Part shown: piece by piece, positions 26,559 to 33,953 of the stretch
Layout: the number at the start of each line of letters is the position of its first letter
Position numbering within the stretch: position 1 is the first letter of the stretch
Assembly (NCBI GenBank): GCA_017443465.1
Contig: JAFRXO010000008.1
Coordinates: 1-42,019 of the forward strand
DNA: 42,019 nucleotides
Direction: 5' to 3'
DNA from: Bacteroidales bacterium
GTDB taxonomy: Bacteria; Bacteroidota; Bacteroidia; Bacteroidales; UBA932
Translations under genes and position numbers: made by a program
The notes under the pieces: generated by a model
Seen by the model: only the letters and a program-made list of their open reading frames with translations
The model's database searches: none
Told to the model about the DNA's origin: nothing

Positions 26559-27037
26559 ACGGACTGAGGTACATCGAGGGCGAACCTTTCGACTTCGCCG
26601 CTGTCAGGATCGGGGAAATCCTTCCCCAGCGTCCTCCGGTGCTGGTAGTGAGTTCACTGCTGAGTCACTGCGCGGATGAAACCGTCACTTCTTTCACCGT
26701 AGGGGAGGACAACGTCTTCTTCGACCCCGCGCGGGGATTCTGCGCCGAAGGCCTCATGGAAAATGCGGCCCAGACCTGCTCCGCACGGATAGGCTTCATC
26801 AGCAAGTACGTCGAGAACCGTCCCGTAAGCATAGGCCTGCTCTGCCGCATCCGCAATTTCACAGTCCACTGCCTTCCTTCAGTCGGGGATGCGCTTCTCA
26901 CCAGCGTCAGCGCAACGGCTTCTGTCGGTCAGATGACCATATTCAGGACCAGGACTTTCCGCGGTCCGGAGCTCATTGCCGAAGGCGAACTGGCCGTCGC
27001 CGAGTCCGACCAGGATTCCGAGGAGAGTGCCATATGA
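26555..27037 (+). CDS. Hotdog-fold 3-hydroxyacyl-ACP dehydratase-like protein
   Basis: A 160-residue single-hotdog protein. The central helix segment GLMENAAQTCSARIGF (about residues 65-80) matches the acidic helix of FabZ/FabA enzymes, keeping the glutamate. The usual GHFPxxP loop with the catalytic histidine is absent, replaced by FFDPARGFCAEG. A related non-canonical form occurs in aryl polyene clusters to my knowledge, so I infer that it dehydrates hydroxyacyl-ACP intermediates to make the polyene; it could also be a scaffold or partner. The start overlaps the acyltransferase stop (ATGA), and its own stop overlaps the next start. Confidence 0.8.
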   Translation: MNGLRYIEGEPFDFAAVRIGEILPQRPPVLVVSSLLSHCADETVTSFTVGEDNVFFDPARGFCAEGLMENAAQTCSARIGFISKYVENRPVSIGLLCRIRNFTVHCLPSVGDALLTSVSATASVGQMTIFRTRTFRGPELIAEGELAVAESDQDSEESAI

Positions 27038-28764
27038 AAGGCCGTCCTGCATATATAGTTGCAGACAACATCATATCTCCGCTGGGTACCGGGTCCTCGG
27101 AGAATTACCGCCGGGTGCTCGCAGGTGAATCCGCGCTCAGGCTCCACAGCGGGGTCGGGATAGGAGTCTCGGAAGACTATCAGGCATCCCTCATGGATGA
27201 GGAGTCGGACGGGACCGGCATGATCCCGGGTGATTACACCCTGTTCGAAAAAAGGCTGATCCTCTCGGTTTCCAAAGCCCTTTACAAGGCCGGATGGATC
27301 GAGCCGTCTTCTGACAAGGTCCTCTTCATTGTCTCATCCACGAAGGGCAACATCGGCGGCCTTCTCGGGGAATCCGCCCGCAAGGTTGCCAGATTCTTCG
27401 GGAACAAAGTCTCACCTCTGGTTGTGTCAAATGCCTGTATATCAGGACTCTGCGCTCAGATTGAAGCGATGCGTGCCCTTAGTTCGGGCCGTTTCGACCA
27501 TGTGGTTGTCTGCGGCTCCGACATCCAGTCCAAGTTCATAGTCTCCGGATTCCAGTCCTTCAAGGCTCTTTCTCAGCAGCCATGCCGTCCGTTCGATTCT
27601 TCCCGTGACGGACTCAACCTGGGAGAAGCCGCTGCGACAATGGTATATTCCTCCGTCCTCCCCGACGAGGCATATGCTTCGGCGCCTGGTGGGAAAATCT
27701 GGATTGCGGAAAGGGGAGCGATACGCAATGATGCGAACCACATCTCGGGCCCTTCCAGAACCGGAGAGGGCAGCTACAGGGCCCTGAAGGCAGCATTGGG
27801 AGATTTCCCGGCAGCCGACCTGGCTTTCGTCAACCCCCATGGGACCGCCACGCTCTACAATGACGAGATGGAGTCCATAGCCATCACCCGTGCCTGTCTT
27901 GGAAGCGTTCCGGTCGCAGGATACAAAGGCTATTACGGACACACTATGGGAGCCGCGGGGCTTATCGAGACCATCATTTCGATGAGAGCAGTTGAAAATC
28001 ATATGATTCCGGGGACAAGGGGCTTTAATCAAAACGGGGTCTCATGCCCGCTGGACATTTCATCTTCGCCCCGTCCTACGGACAAGGACTCTTTCGTGAA
28101 GCTCCTGTCCGGATTCGGAGGATGCAATGCTGCAGTCTTGTTCACCCTGGCAGACGCCCATTCTGTTGCCGGGTCACAGTCCGCACCCGTGGCCTCGGCT
28201 CATCCCTCTTTGGAGTACCTTCACAGAGTGCACATATCTCCCGATGGTGTCGAGCTGGACGGAGAGCCACTGGAGGCCGGAGGGAATGGAGAAGAACTGC
28301 TGACCGACATTTACAGGCGCTGCATCGGGGACTATCCGAAATTCTACAAGATGGATCCTCTATGCCGGCTGGGTTTCGTGGCCTCGGAACTGCTTACCTC
28401 CGCTGAAGGGAAATCTCCCGAAGGTCGGGAAGACCGAGCCGTAATCCTCTTCAACAGAAGCGCTTCCCTGGCTGACGACAGGATCTATCTGGACACTGTC
28501 TCCGGCCCGGACAATTATTTCCCGAGCCCCAAGGTCTTCGTCTACACCCTTCCGAACATCGTCACCGGGGAGATCGCCATCCGTAACAAGTATTACGGGG
28601 AAACTTCCTTCCATGTACTGGATGAGAGGGATGATGAGGTAATCGAGAACGTGATCATGCAGGCACTTGCCGAGCCGGGGACAGAATCTGTCCTCGGAGG
28701 GTGGTGCGAGTGTTCCTCCCCGGACGACTTCGAGGCTGACATGTTCATATGCAAAGCTTTGTAA
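27034..28764 (+). CDS. 3-oxoacyl-ACP synthase with extra C-terminal domain
   Basis: A 576-residue protein. Residues 1 to about 385 are a ketosynthase with a full catalytic set: Cys135 (SNACISGLC), His269 (NPHGTATLYND) and His303 (YYGHTMGAAG). Residues from about 405 to 576 form a second region that includes DIYRRCIGDYPKFYKMDPLC, FVYTLPNIVTGEIAIRNKYY and VLGGWCEC; it resembles short ketosynthase-like proteins encoded separately in flexirubin-type clusters, without a second active site I can see. The protein likely extends the aryl-primed chain. Its start lies in CATATG and overlaps the previous stop. A promoter for the next gene overlaps its stop. Confidence 0.87.
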   Translation: MKGRPAYIVADNIISPLGTGSSENYRRVLAGESALRLHSGVGIGVSEDYQASLMDEESDGTGMIPGDYTLFEKRLILSVSKALYKAGWIEPSSDKVLFIVSSTKGNIGGLLGESARKVARFFGNKVSPLVVSNACISGLCAQIEAMRALSSGRFDHVVVCGSDIQSKFIVSGFQSFKALSQQPCRPFDSSRDGLNLGEAAATMVYSSVLPDEAYASAPGGKIWIAERGAIRNDANHISGPSRTGEGSYRALKAALGDFPAADLAFVNPHGTATLYNDEMESIAITRACLGSVPVAGYKGYYGHTMGAAGLIETIISMRAVENHMIPGTRGFNQNGVSCPLDISSSPRPTDKDSFVKLLSGFGGCNAAVLFTLADAHSVAGSQSAPVASAHPSLEYLHRVHISPDGVELDGEPLEAGGNGEELLTDIYRRCIGDYPKFYKMDPLCRLGFVASELLTSAEGKSPEGREDRAVILFNRSASLADDRIYLDTVSGPDNYFPSPKVFVYTLPNIVTGEIAIRNKYYGETSFHVLDERDDEVIENVIMQALAEPGTESVLGGWCECSSPDDFEADMFICKAL

Positions 28765-28789
28765 CGCTGGAATTATTTTGTTATGTTTG
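28758..28789 (+). promoter_or_regulatory. Internal promoter of the pigment cluster
   Basis: A full Bacteroidota promoter: -33 TTTG (28758-28761, touching the ketosynthase stop codon), a 20-base spacer, and -7 TATGTTTG (28782-28789). It precedes the ACP gene by 30 bases and would allow the ACP, ketosynthase fusion and later genes to be expressed apart from the rnf-lyase transcript. Confidence 0.7.
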
Positions 28790-28819
28790 TCCTAAGTGTG
28801 GACATGAAAAACAACTCAT

Positions 28820-29080
28820 ATGGAAGAACTTAAGAACGAACTGAAGCTGAAGATCATCGATGTCCTGAACCTCGTGGATCTCAAGGCGGAGGACATAGTG
28901 GACGATGCCCCTCTGTTCGGGGACCTCGGACTGGGACTGGATTCCATCGATGCCCTTGAACTCATCCTCTTGATGGAGAAGGACTATGGAATCAAGCTCA
29001 AGGACGCCTCAGAAGGCAAGGCTATCTTCCAGTCCATCAACGTGATGGCGGATTATATTATGAAGAACCGCACCCGTTAG
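28820..29080 (+). CDS. Acyl carrier protein
   Basis: An 86-residue free carrier protein with the phosphopantetheine attachment serine Ser42 in GLGLDSIDALEL, in the usual four-helix context (VLNLVDLKAEDIVDDAPLF before it, YGIKLKDASEGKAIFQS after it). It is the second carrier of the cluster, besides the ACP fused to the methyltransferase; two distinct ACPs suggest separate roles such as starter loading and chain extension. The start codon lies in CATATG downstream of a good promoter. The ketosynthase gene follows after 11 bases. Confidence 0.95.
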   Translation: MEELKNELKLKIIDVLNLVDLKAEDIVDDAPLFGDLGLGLDSIDALELILLMEKDYGIKLKDASEGKAIFQSINVMADYIMKNRTR

Positions 29081-29091
29081 AAGGACCTTCG

Positions 29092-31410
29092 ATGCCGCGT
29101 TCTGTCCTGATTACCGGAGCCGGAGTCATTTCGGCCATAGGCACCAGCAAGGGCGAGACTTTTCGGTCACTTACCGAAGAGCGCTCCGGAGTGTCTTTTC
29201 TCAGCGTACTCAGGACCGAGCATTCAGACCTGCCTTGCGGTGAGGTGCAGATGTCCAATGAGGAGATTTCCGAGGCTCTCGGAGTCGGTGGCGGAATTGC
29301 TTCGCGTGCGGCTCTTCTGGGCATATGGGCGGCAAAGGAAGCCCTGATCCAGGCCGGTCTTCTCATTGACGGAGGAATGGATCCGTCAGGACGCCGGGTC
29401 GCTTTTATCAACGCGACTACGGTAGGTGGAATGGACATTACAGAGAAGCATTGGTTGGAGTATCTTGAAGGCCGGGAAGGTTCCTCAAGGCTCGTCCCCC
29501 TTCACGATTGCCGTGGCTGCACCATGCAGATTGCGGATTATTTCGGAGGGTTCAGCTACATTTCAACTGTCTCAACCGCCTGTTCTTCAGCAGCAAACGC
29601 CATAATAATGGCTGCGTCCCTGATACTTAGCGGGAATTTCGACATAGTTGTAGCGGGGGGTACGGAGAGTCTGACCAGGTACCATCTGAACGGCTTCAAT
29701 TCCCTTATGATCCTGGACAGTGAGAGGTGCCGTCCATTCGATGCATCCCGTGCCGGACTGAATCTCGGTGAGGGTGCAGGCTACCTTGTCCTGGAGTCTT
29801 CGGACTCGGCGGCTGGCAGGGGAGCCAGTGTCCTGGCGGAGCTCAGCGGCTGGGGAAATGCGTGCGATGCCTTCCATCAGACGGCTTCTTCGGATGATGG
29901 AGAGGGGGCCTTCAGGGCTATGGAAGAAGCTCTTTCGTCTGCAGGGCTTACTCCGGTCGACATCGGGTACATCAATGCGCACGGGACGGGAACTCCGAAC
30001 AATGATGCGAGCGAGAGCGCTGCTCTGAGACGTGTTTTCGGCGATGAGGTTCCGCCTGTTTCTTCTACGAAGGCCTACACCGGTCACACTACCAGTGCCT
30101 CCGGCGGTATTGAAGCGGTCATATGTCTGCTTGCCCTTGAGAATCAGTTCCTTCCGGTGAATCTGGGTTTCAGTGAAGCTTTCGAAGGGGGCATAGTGCC
30201 GGTTACAGGTTCCGAGGTTTCTGCTCCGCTGAAGCATGTGCTTTGCAATTCTTTCGGTTTCGGCGGAAATGATTCTTCACTGTTGATTTCTGCTGTAGGC
30301 GATTATGGTCCCGGGAGTGCTGTCAGGGGTGTCTCCGGGTCGCTTCGCTCCTCCCTCCCATCCTTCCGGATGGGCCCCTCCCTCTTTGGCCGAGGGCGGA
30401 CAACCATCGACACCCCTGACAGCACTCCCGGGATCGCCACAGGAATCTACATACTCTCCGCCAGCCAGATATCAGCCCAGGAACCACTCTCCGAAGACTG
30501 GATCGACAACCCGGAAATCCCCGAAGGAAAATACGTCCGTGCAAAAGACCCGCAGTGGCGCGACCACCTCAATCCAATGCTCTCCCGAAGGATGGGAATG
30601 CTGATGAAGAGGACCCTCGTAACATCCTTGGCGGCAATGGACGCAGCAGGGAACCGGCAGCCCGACGCCATAATCACCGGAACCGGCCTCGGCTGCATGG
30701 AAAGCACCGAGCGCTTCCTCAGGAAGATGCTCACTGAAGGGGAGTCACTCCTGAGCCCCACCGACTTCATGCAGTCCACCCACAACACCCTGAGCTCCCT
30801 GATCGCCATCCAGACAGGCAACCACGGCTACAACTGCACCTGGTCGCACGGAAACATGTCCTTCGAATCGGCCCTCGTGGATGCTGTGGTCAGGATGCGC
30901 TTAGGACAGACTGGCACCGCTTTGGTAGGATGCCATGACGAATGTACTCCCGACACCTTCAAAGTCCTTGAAAATGCCGGACTTACGGATGGCCTGAACG
31001 TTCCGTGCTCAGAAGGTTCCGCAGCCTTGCTGATCTCCAGTGGAACCGGCGTTGCACCGGAGGGCGCACTGTGCGGGATTGCCGGCCTCACCGTACTGGA
31101 AAATCCCACGGACACCCAGCTGAAGGAAACAGTCGGATTACTCAGTGCAAAGGACGGAGGATTCGATCTTGTGATGACCGGAGAGAACGGGAGGAACGCC
31201 CGGGCATATGACCGGGTCCTGGACATGATCGGGGTCGGCGGCACTTTCAGGTACAAGGCCCTCTTCGGAGAAAGCATGGCCGCATCTGCTCTCGGAACAT
31301 ATGCCGCGGCGAAGCTGATCGCTCGTGGGCAGGCACGCAATGTCCTTCTGGTCAATCAATTTGAGGGAAAAACATGGTCATTCACCCTTCTTAAAACCCT
31401 AGCACGATGA
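29092..31410 (+). CDS. Ketosynthase joined in frame to a chain-length-factor-like ketosynthase by a palindromic element
   Basis: An open frame of 772 residues. Residues 1 to about 402 are a FabF-type ketosynthase with Cys164 (STACSSAANA), His297 (NAHGTGTPNND) and His332 (YTGHTTSASG). Residues 403-450 are encoded by a palindromic repeat (30293-30442) and look like linker. Residues about 452-772 start with IYILSASQISAQEPLSEDW, the usual N-terminus of the separate ketosynthase-like partner in flexirubin/aryl polyene clusters, and lack the Cys-His-His set, as chain-length factors do. No start codon lies at the expected second-gene start; the nearest in-frame ATG (30370) is inside the element. So it is either a true fusion or two proteins with a start inside the repeat. 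Its stop overlaps the next start (ATGA). Confidence 0.85.
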   Translation: MPRSVLITGAGVISAIGTSKGETFRSLTEERSGVSFLSVLRTEHSDLPCGEVQMSNEEISEALGVGGGIASRAALLGIWAAKEALIQAGLLIDGGMDPSGRRVAFINATTVGGMDITEKHWLEYLEGREGSSRLVPLHDCRGCTMQIADYFGGFSYISTVSTACSSAANAIIMAASLILSGNFDIVVAGGTESLTRYHLNGFNSLMILDSERCRPFDASRAGLNLGEGAGYLVLESSDSAAGRGASVLAELSGWGNACDAFHQTASSDDGEGAFRAMEEALSSAGLTPVDIGYINAHGTGTPNNDASESAALRRVFGDEVPPVSSTKAYTGHTTSASGGIEAVICLLALENQFLPVNLGFSEAFEGGIVPVTGSEVSAPLKHVLCNSFGFGGNDSSLLISAVGDYGPGSAVRGVSGSLRSSLPSFRMGPSLFGRGRTTIDTPDSTPGIATGIYILSASQISAQEPLSEDWIDNPEIPEGKYVRAKDPQWRDHLNPMLSRRMGMLMKRTLVTSLAAMDAAGNRQPDAIITGTGLGCMESTERFLRKMLTEGESLLSPTDFMQSTHNTLSSLIAIQTGNHGYNCTWSHGNMSFESALVDAVVRMRLGQTGTALVGCHDECTPDTFKVLENAGLTDGLNVPCSEGSAALLISSGTGVAPEGALCGIAGLTVLENPTDTQLKETVGLLSAKDGGFDLVMTGENGRNARAYDRVLDMIGVGGTFRYKALFGESMAASALGTYAAAKLIARGQARNVLLVNQFEGKTWSFTLLKTLAR
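30293..30442. repeat. Palindromic structured element, copy 2 (in coding sequence)
   Basis: A perfect 24-bp inverted repeat (30310-30333 and 30409-30432) surrounds a 75-base core. Pairing continues outward after a 6-base bulge (GGCGAT 30298-30303 with ATCGCC 30433-30438) and again with CTGT/ACAG. The core shares TCGCTTCGCTC (30340-30350) and GGGCCCCTCCC (30372-30382) with copy 1. Its hairpins CCCATCC-TTCC-GGATGGG and CCCTC/GAGGG occupy the same places as copy 1's hairpins but with different paired bases. It is open in the reading frame of the ketosynthase gene and joins two domains. Confidence 0.85.
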
Positions 31411-32396
31411 TCCCTGAAATCTCTATAGTAATACCTGCATACAAGGCTGTTCCATTCATAGGACGCCTGCTTTCGCAGATCTACGCCCAGGACTTCGACA
31501 AGAACTTCGAATGCATTGTGGTGGACGACTGCAGTCCGGACGACACTCCAGGAGCGTTCCGTAAAGCCGCTGAGTCATGCCCGCCGCACATAGACCTGAA
31601 GTACATCCGCAACGAGGTCAACAGGGGGCCGAGTTTCACTCGTAATGAAGGGATCAGGGCAGCGACAGGGAAGTACATCCTCATGTTCGACTGTGATGAC
31701 GAAATCACCCCTGACTGTCTTTCCGTAATCTGGAACATAGCCGGGAAATACGGATTCCCGGACATGGTAGTCGGAAGCATCATATGCGAAAGTCCGAAAG
31801 TAGGGCAGAGTGACTTCGCTGAAAAGGGGCTGCCTGACTATGTCGGTACCCATGAGGAGGCTAAGGCCTTGGTAATCGACGTCTGGAGCATTCCCCAGAC
31901 TCCGGACAACAAGCTTATCAAGAAGGAACTGTTTGATAGTCATCCGGATATCTACTTCAGGGAAGATGTCAGGATGGCTGAAGACATGTGCTGGACATTC
32001 TATCTCGCAAAAGCGGTAAACACCCTTGCCCTCTCGAAAAAGCCGACATATGTTTACAAACTCGTTCCGACCGGACTGACCCAGACCAACGACCTGAAGC
32101 TTTACAGCAAGAGCTACACTATTATCATGGATGACGTCCTGAAGCATATAGACGACCCGTGCCGGGATGGGCAGCTCAGGCTGGTCAAGAGGTTCTACAA
32201 GGCGTGGGTCTATTTCCACCACAGGTTCAACTGCAGGTACGAGCGAATGATACGCCGCGCTGGCGGACACATCTCCTGGGAGGAGCGTAAGCCAATGCTC
32301 GAGGGCATATGGAGGGTTTACACCCGCCGCAGGTACCCCCTCAACTATCTGAAAAGGCATTTCCCCAAAGTGTTCGGAGCACTCAAAACCAAGTAA
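31407..32396 (+). CDS. Family 2 glycosyltransferase
   Basis: A 329-residue GT-A fold enzyme. It has the family start EISIVIPAYKAVPFIGRLLSQ, the nucleotide-binding VVDDCSPDDT, NRGPSFTRNEGIRAATGKYI, and a DXD-type metal motif in MFDCDDE near residue 94. The C-terminal part is basic (IRRAGG, YTRRRYPLNYLKRHFP), which would suit membrane attachment. There are no membrane helices. Glycosyltransferases accompany flexirubin-type clusters, where they could modify the lipid or polyene; the donor sugar cannot be told. The start overlaps the ketosynthase fusion's stop by ATGA. Confidence 0.9.
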   Translation: MIPEISIVIPAYKAVPFIGRLLSQIYAQDFDKNFECIVVDDCSPDDTPGAFRKAAESCPPHIDLKYIRNEVNRGPSFTRNEGIRAATGKYILMFDCDDEITPDCLSVIWNIAGKYGFPDMVVGSIICESPKVGQSDFAEKGLPDYVGTHEEAKALVIDVWSIPQTPDNKLIKKELFDSHPDIYFREDVRMAEDMCWTFYLAKAVNTLALSKKPTYVYKLVPTGLTQTNDLKLYSKSYTIIMDDVLKHIDDPCRDGQLRLVKRFYKAWVYFHHRFNCRYERMIRRAGGHISWEERKPMLEGIWRVYTRRRYPLNYLKRHFPKVFGALKTK

Positions 32397-32398
32397 TT

Positions 32399-32752
32399 AT
32401 GTGGAAGCTGATTTACCTTGCCGTAGGACAGAGCCTTCTCCTTAGCGGAGGTCAGGTCTTCCTGAAATATGCCCTCGAGCGGATGGGGTCGTTCGAATGG
32501 TCCTGGGCCTTTTTCGGAAGGCTCCTGATCAACTGGCAGTTCCTCCTCTGCGGCATATGCTACGCCGGAGGGACGGTCCTGTGGATGTATATCCTCAAGA
32601 AATTCCCCTTCAGCATGGCCTATCCCATGATCAGCCTCAGCTACGTCTTCGGCATGATTGCTGCTATTGTCTTCTTCCATGAAAGCATCCCCCTGACCCG
32701 ATGGATCGGCGTTTTCCTGATCATAACGGGATGCGTACTTATAGCGAGATGA
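32399..32752 (+). CDS. Small four-helix transporter (SMR/ArnE-like)
   Basis: A 117-residue membrane protein with four hydrophobic helices, the length and layout of small multidrug resistance or ArnE-type flippase subunits (MWKLIYLAVGQSLLLSGGQVFLKYAL, then helices near 38-60, 65-88 and 95-115, ending IGVFLIITGCVLIAR). The conserved acidic residue of EmrE transporters near the N-terminus is not seen, so ArnE-like lipid or substrate movement is a better guess than drug export. The ATG at 32399 is 2 bases after the glycosyltransferase stop; an extension in the same frame upstream is rejected as overlap. It overlaps the next gene by ATGA. Confidence 0.8.
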   Translation: MWKLIYLAVGQSLLLSGGQVFLKYALERMGSFEWSWAFFGRLLINWQFLLCGICYAGGTVLWMYILKKFPFSMAYPMISLSYVFGMIAAIVFFHESIPLTRWIGVFLIITGCVLIAR

Positions 32753-33273
32753 AAAGATTTTCAGCAGTCTGCATATTATTGCTCACCCTCTGCGTGGCAG
32801 CCTTCGCTCAAGGCCAGGATGACAGCCTCGCCCGCCGCCTCAAGGCTGCGGTCACCCAGGTTACATCCCTGACCGCCGACTTCACCCAGGTGCGCGAAAG
32901 CCATATGTTCTCCGAAAAACTGGTGTCCAACGGGAAGATGTGGCTCTATTCCGGCAAGGTGCGCTGGGAATATGTCAATCCCGTCAAACGGGTCAGCATC
33001 TCCGACGGCAGCCGGTTCCTCAAGATACCCGAAAGCGACTTCGGCCTTAATGCATATGAGGTGGATTCCTCAATGGACGGAGTAAGATATATGCTGGAAA
33101 TCAAGCCTTTGCGCCGTGACATGAAGGCCATGTTCGAAGTCGCCTTCCTGAGCTTCGATGCTTCGATGGGCCTCAAAGGAGTCGAGCTCCGCCAGGCCAG
33201 CGGGGACAAGACAGTCCTGACATTCTCTCATGTGAAAGACGGGGCTGAGATCGACCCGTCCCTGTTTCAGTAA
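32749..33273 (+). CDS. LolA-like outer-membrane lipoprotein carrier
   Basis: A 174-residue periplasmic protein with a cleavable signal peptide (residues 1-20, ending AAFAQ). The body has the LolA pattern: VTSLTADFTQVRESHMFSE, then SGKVRWEYVNPVKRVSISDG and the later LEIKPLRRD strand region. Dedicated LolA-like proteins are part of aryl polyene clusters, where they are thought to help carry the product to the outer membrane. It is the last plus-strand gene. Its 3' end overlaps the converging NlpC/P60 gene by 7 bases. Confidence 0.9.
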   Translation: MKRFSAVCILLLTLCVAAFAQGQDDSLARRLKAAVTQVTSLTADFTQVRESHMFSEKLVSNGKMWLYSGKVRWEYVNPVKRVSISDGSRFLKIPESDFGLNAYEVDSSMDGVRYMLEIKPLRRDMKAMFEVAFLSFDASMGLKGVELRQASGDKTVLTFSHVKDGAEIDPSLFQ

Positions 33274-33953
33274 TCCAGGACCCTTCCGAATCCTATAAGC
33301 CTGCTCGAATAGTAGCCGCCGTCCGGGTAGGAATCTATCATCACTCCGCCGCTCACCGTGGCGTGGATCATCTTGAATGTACCCTTCCTGCTCGGGGAGA
33401 CCTCTGTGATCAGGGCCACATGCCCCACGGTGCTTCCTATGCTCCTGCCATTGAAGAAGGCAAGGTCTCCGGGACGGATCTCATCGATTGTGATGCGCTT
33501 GCTCTGCCCGTACTGTTCAGATGTTGTGCGGGGCAGGAAGACCGAATAATGACCGAAAACGAATTCCAGATAGCCTGAACAGTCGAAGCCTGCCGGGGTG
33601 TTGCCGCCGTACTTGTAGCGCGTGCCGGCATATTTCTTGGCATATGCAATGATCTCGGAGGCCTTCTGTGACGGCTTGACCGTGGAGTCCTGGGGCTTTG
33701 TCTGGGGATTATCCTGCTTTGCCTGAGCCGTTTCCAGAGTAGTGGGGCTCTTGAGTTTCTGGGCGGCCCTGCGCTTCTCCCCAAGTCTTGCGGGGCGGGA
33801 AACCTGGCCCCTCGAGCGGGCCGTCCCCGGCATTTCAGCCAGTTTCCTTCCGGCGGAACTGTTGTTTTTCACCGCGGCGCAGGAGCCCGCGAGCAGGCTT
33901 CCGACCAGGAGCATGATTATGAGGATGGAATGATGTGAGTGCCTCGCCATCAC
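33267..33953 (-). CDS. NlpC/P60 cysteine peptidase, lipoprotein
   Basis: A 228-residue predicted lipoprotein: the signal ends in LLAGSCAAV with candidate Cys25, followed by a long basic, Lys/Arg/Pro/Gln-rich linker (about 30-95). The C-terminal NlpC/P60 domain has the catalytic Cys in PAGFDCSGYLEFVF, the His in VGHVALITE, and the third polar residue in MIHATVSGG. Such enzymes cleave peptidoglycan stem peptides. The start overlaps the upstream receiver/ATP-grasp gene by ATGA, so translation is coupled. The 3' end overlaps the LolA-like gene on the other strand. Confidence 0.9.
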   Translation of the reverse strand: MMARHSHHSILIIMLLVGSLLAGSCAAVKNNSSAGRKLAEMPGTARSRGQVSRPARLGEKRRAAQKLKSPTTLETAQAKQDNPQTKPQDSTVKPSQKASEIIAYAKKYAGTRYKYGGNTPAGFDCSGYLEFVFGHYSVFLPRTTSEQYGQSKRITIDEIRPGDLAFFNGRSIGSTVGHVALITEVSPSRKGTFKMIHATVSGGVMIDSYPDGGYYSSRLIGFGRVLDY

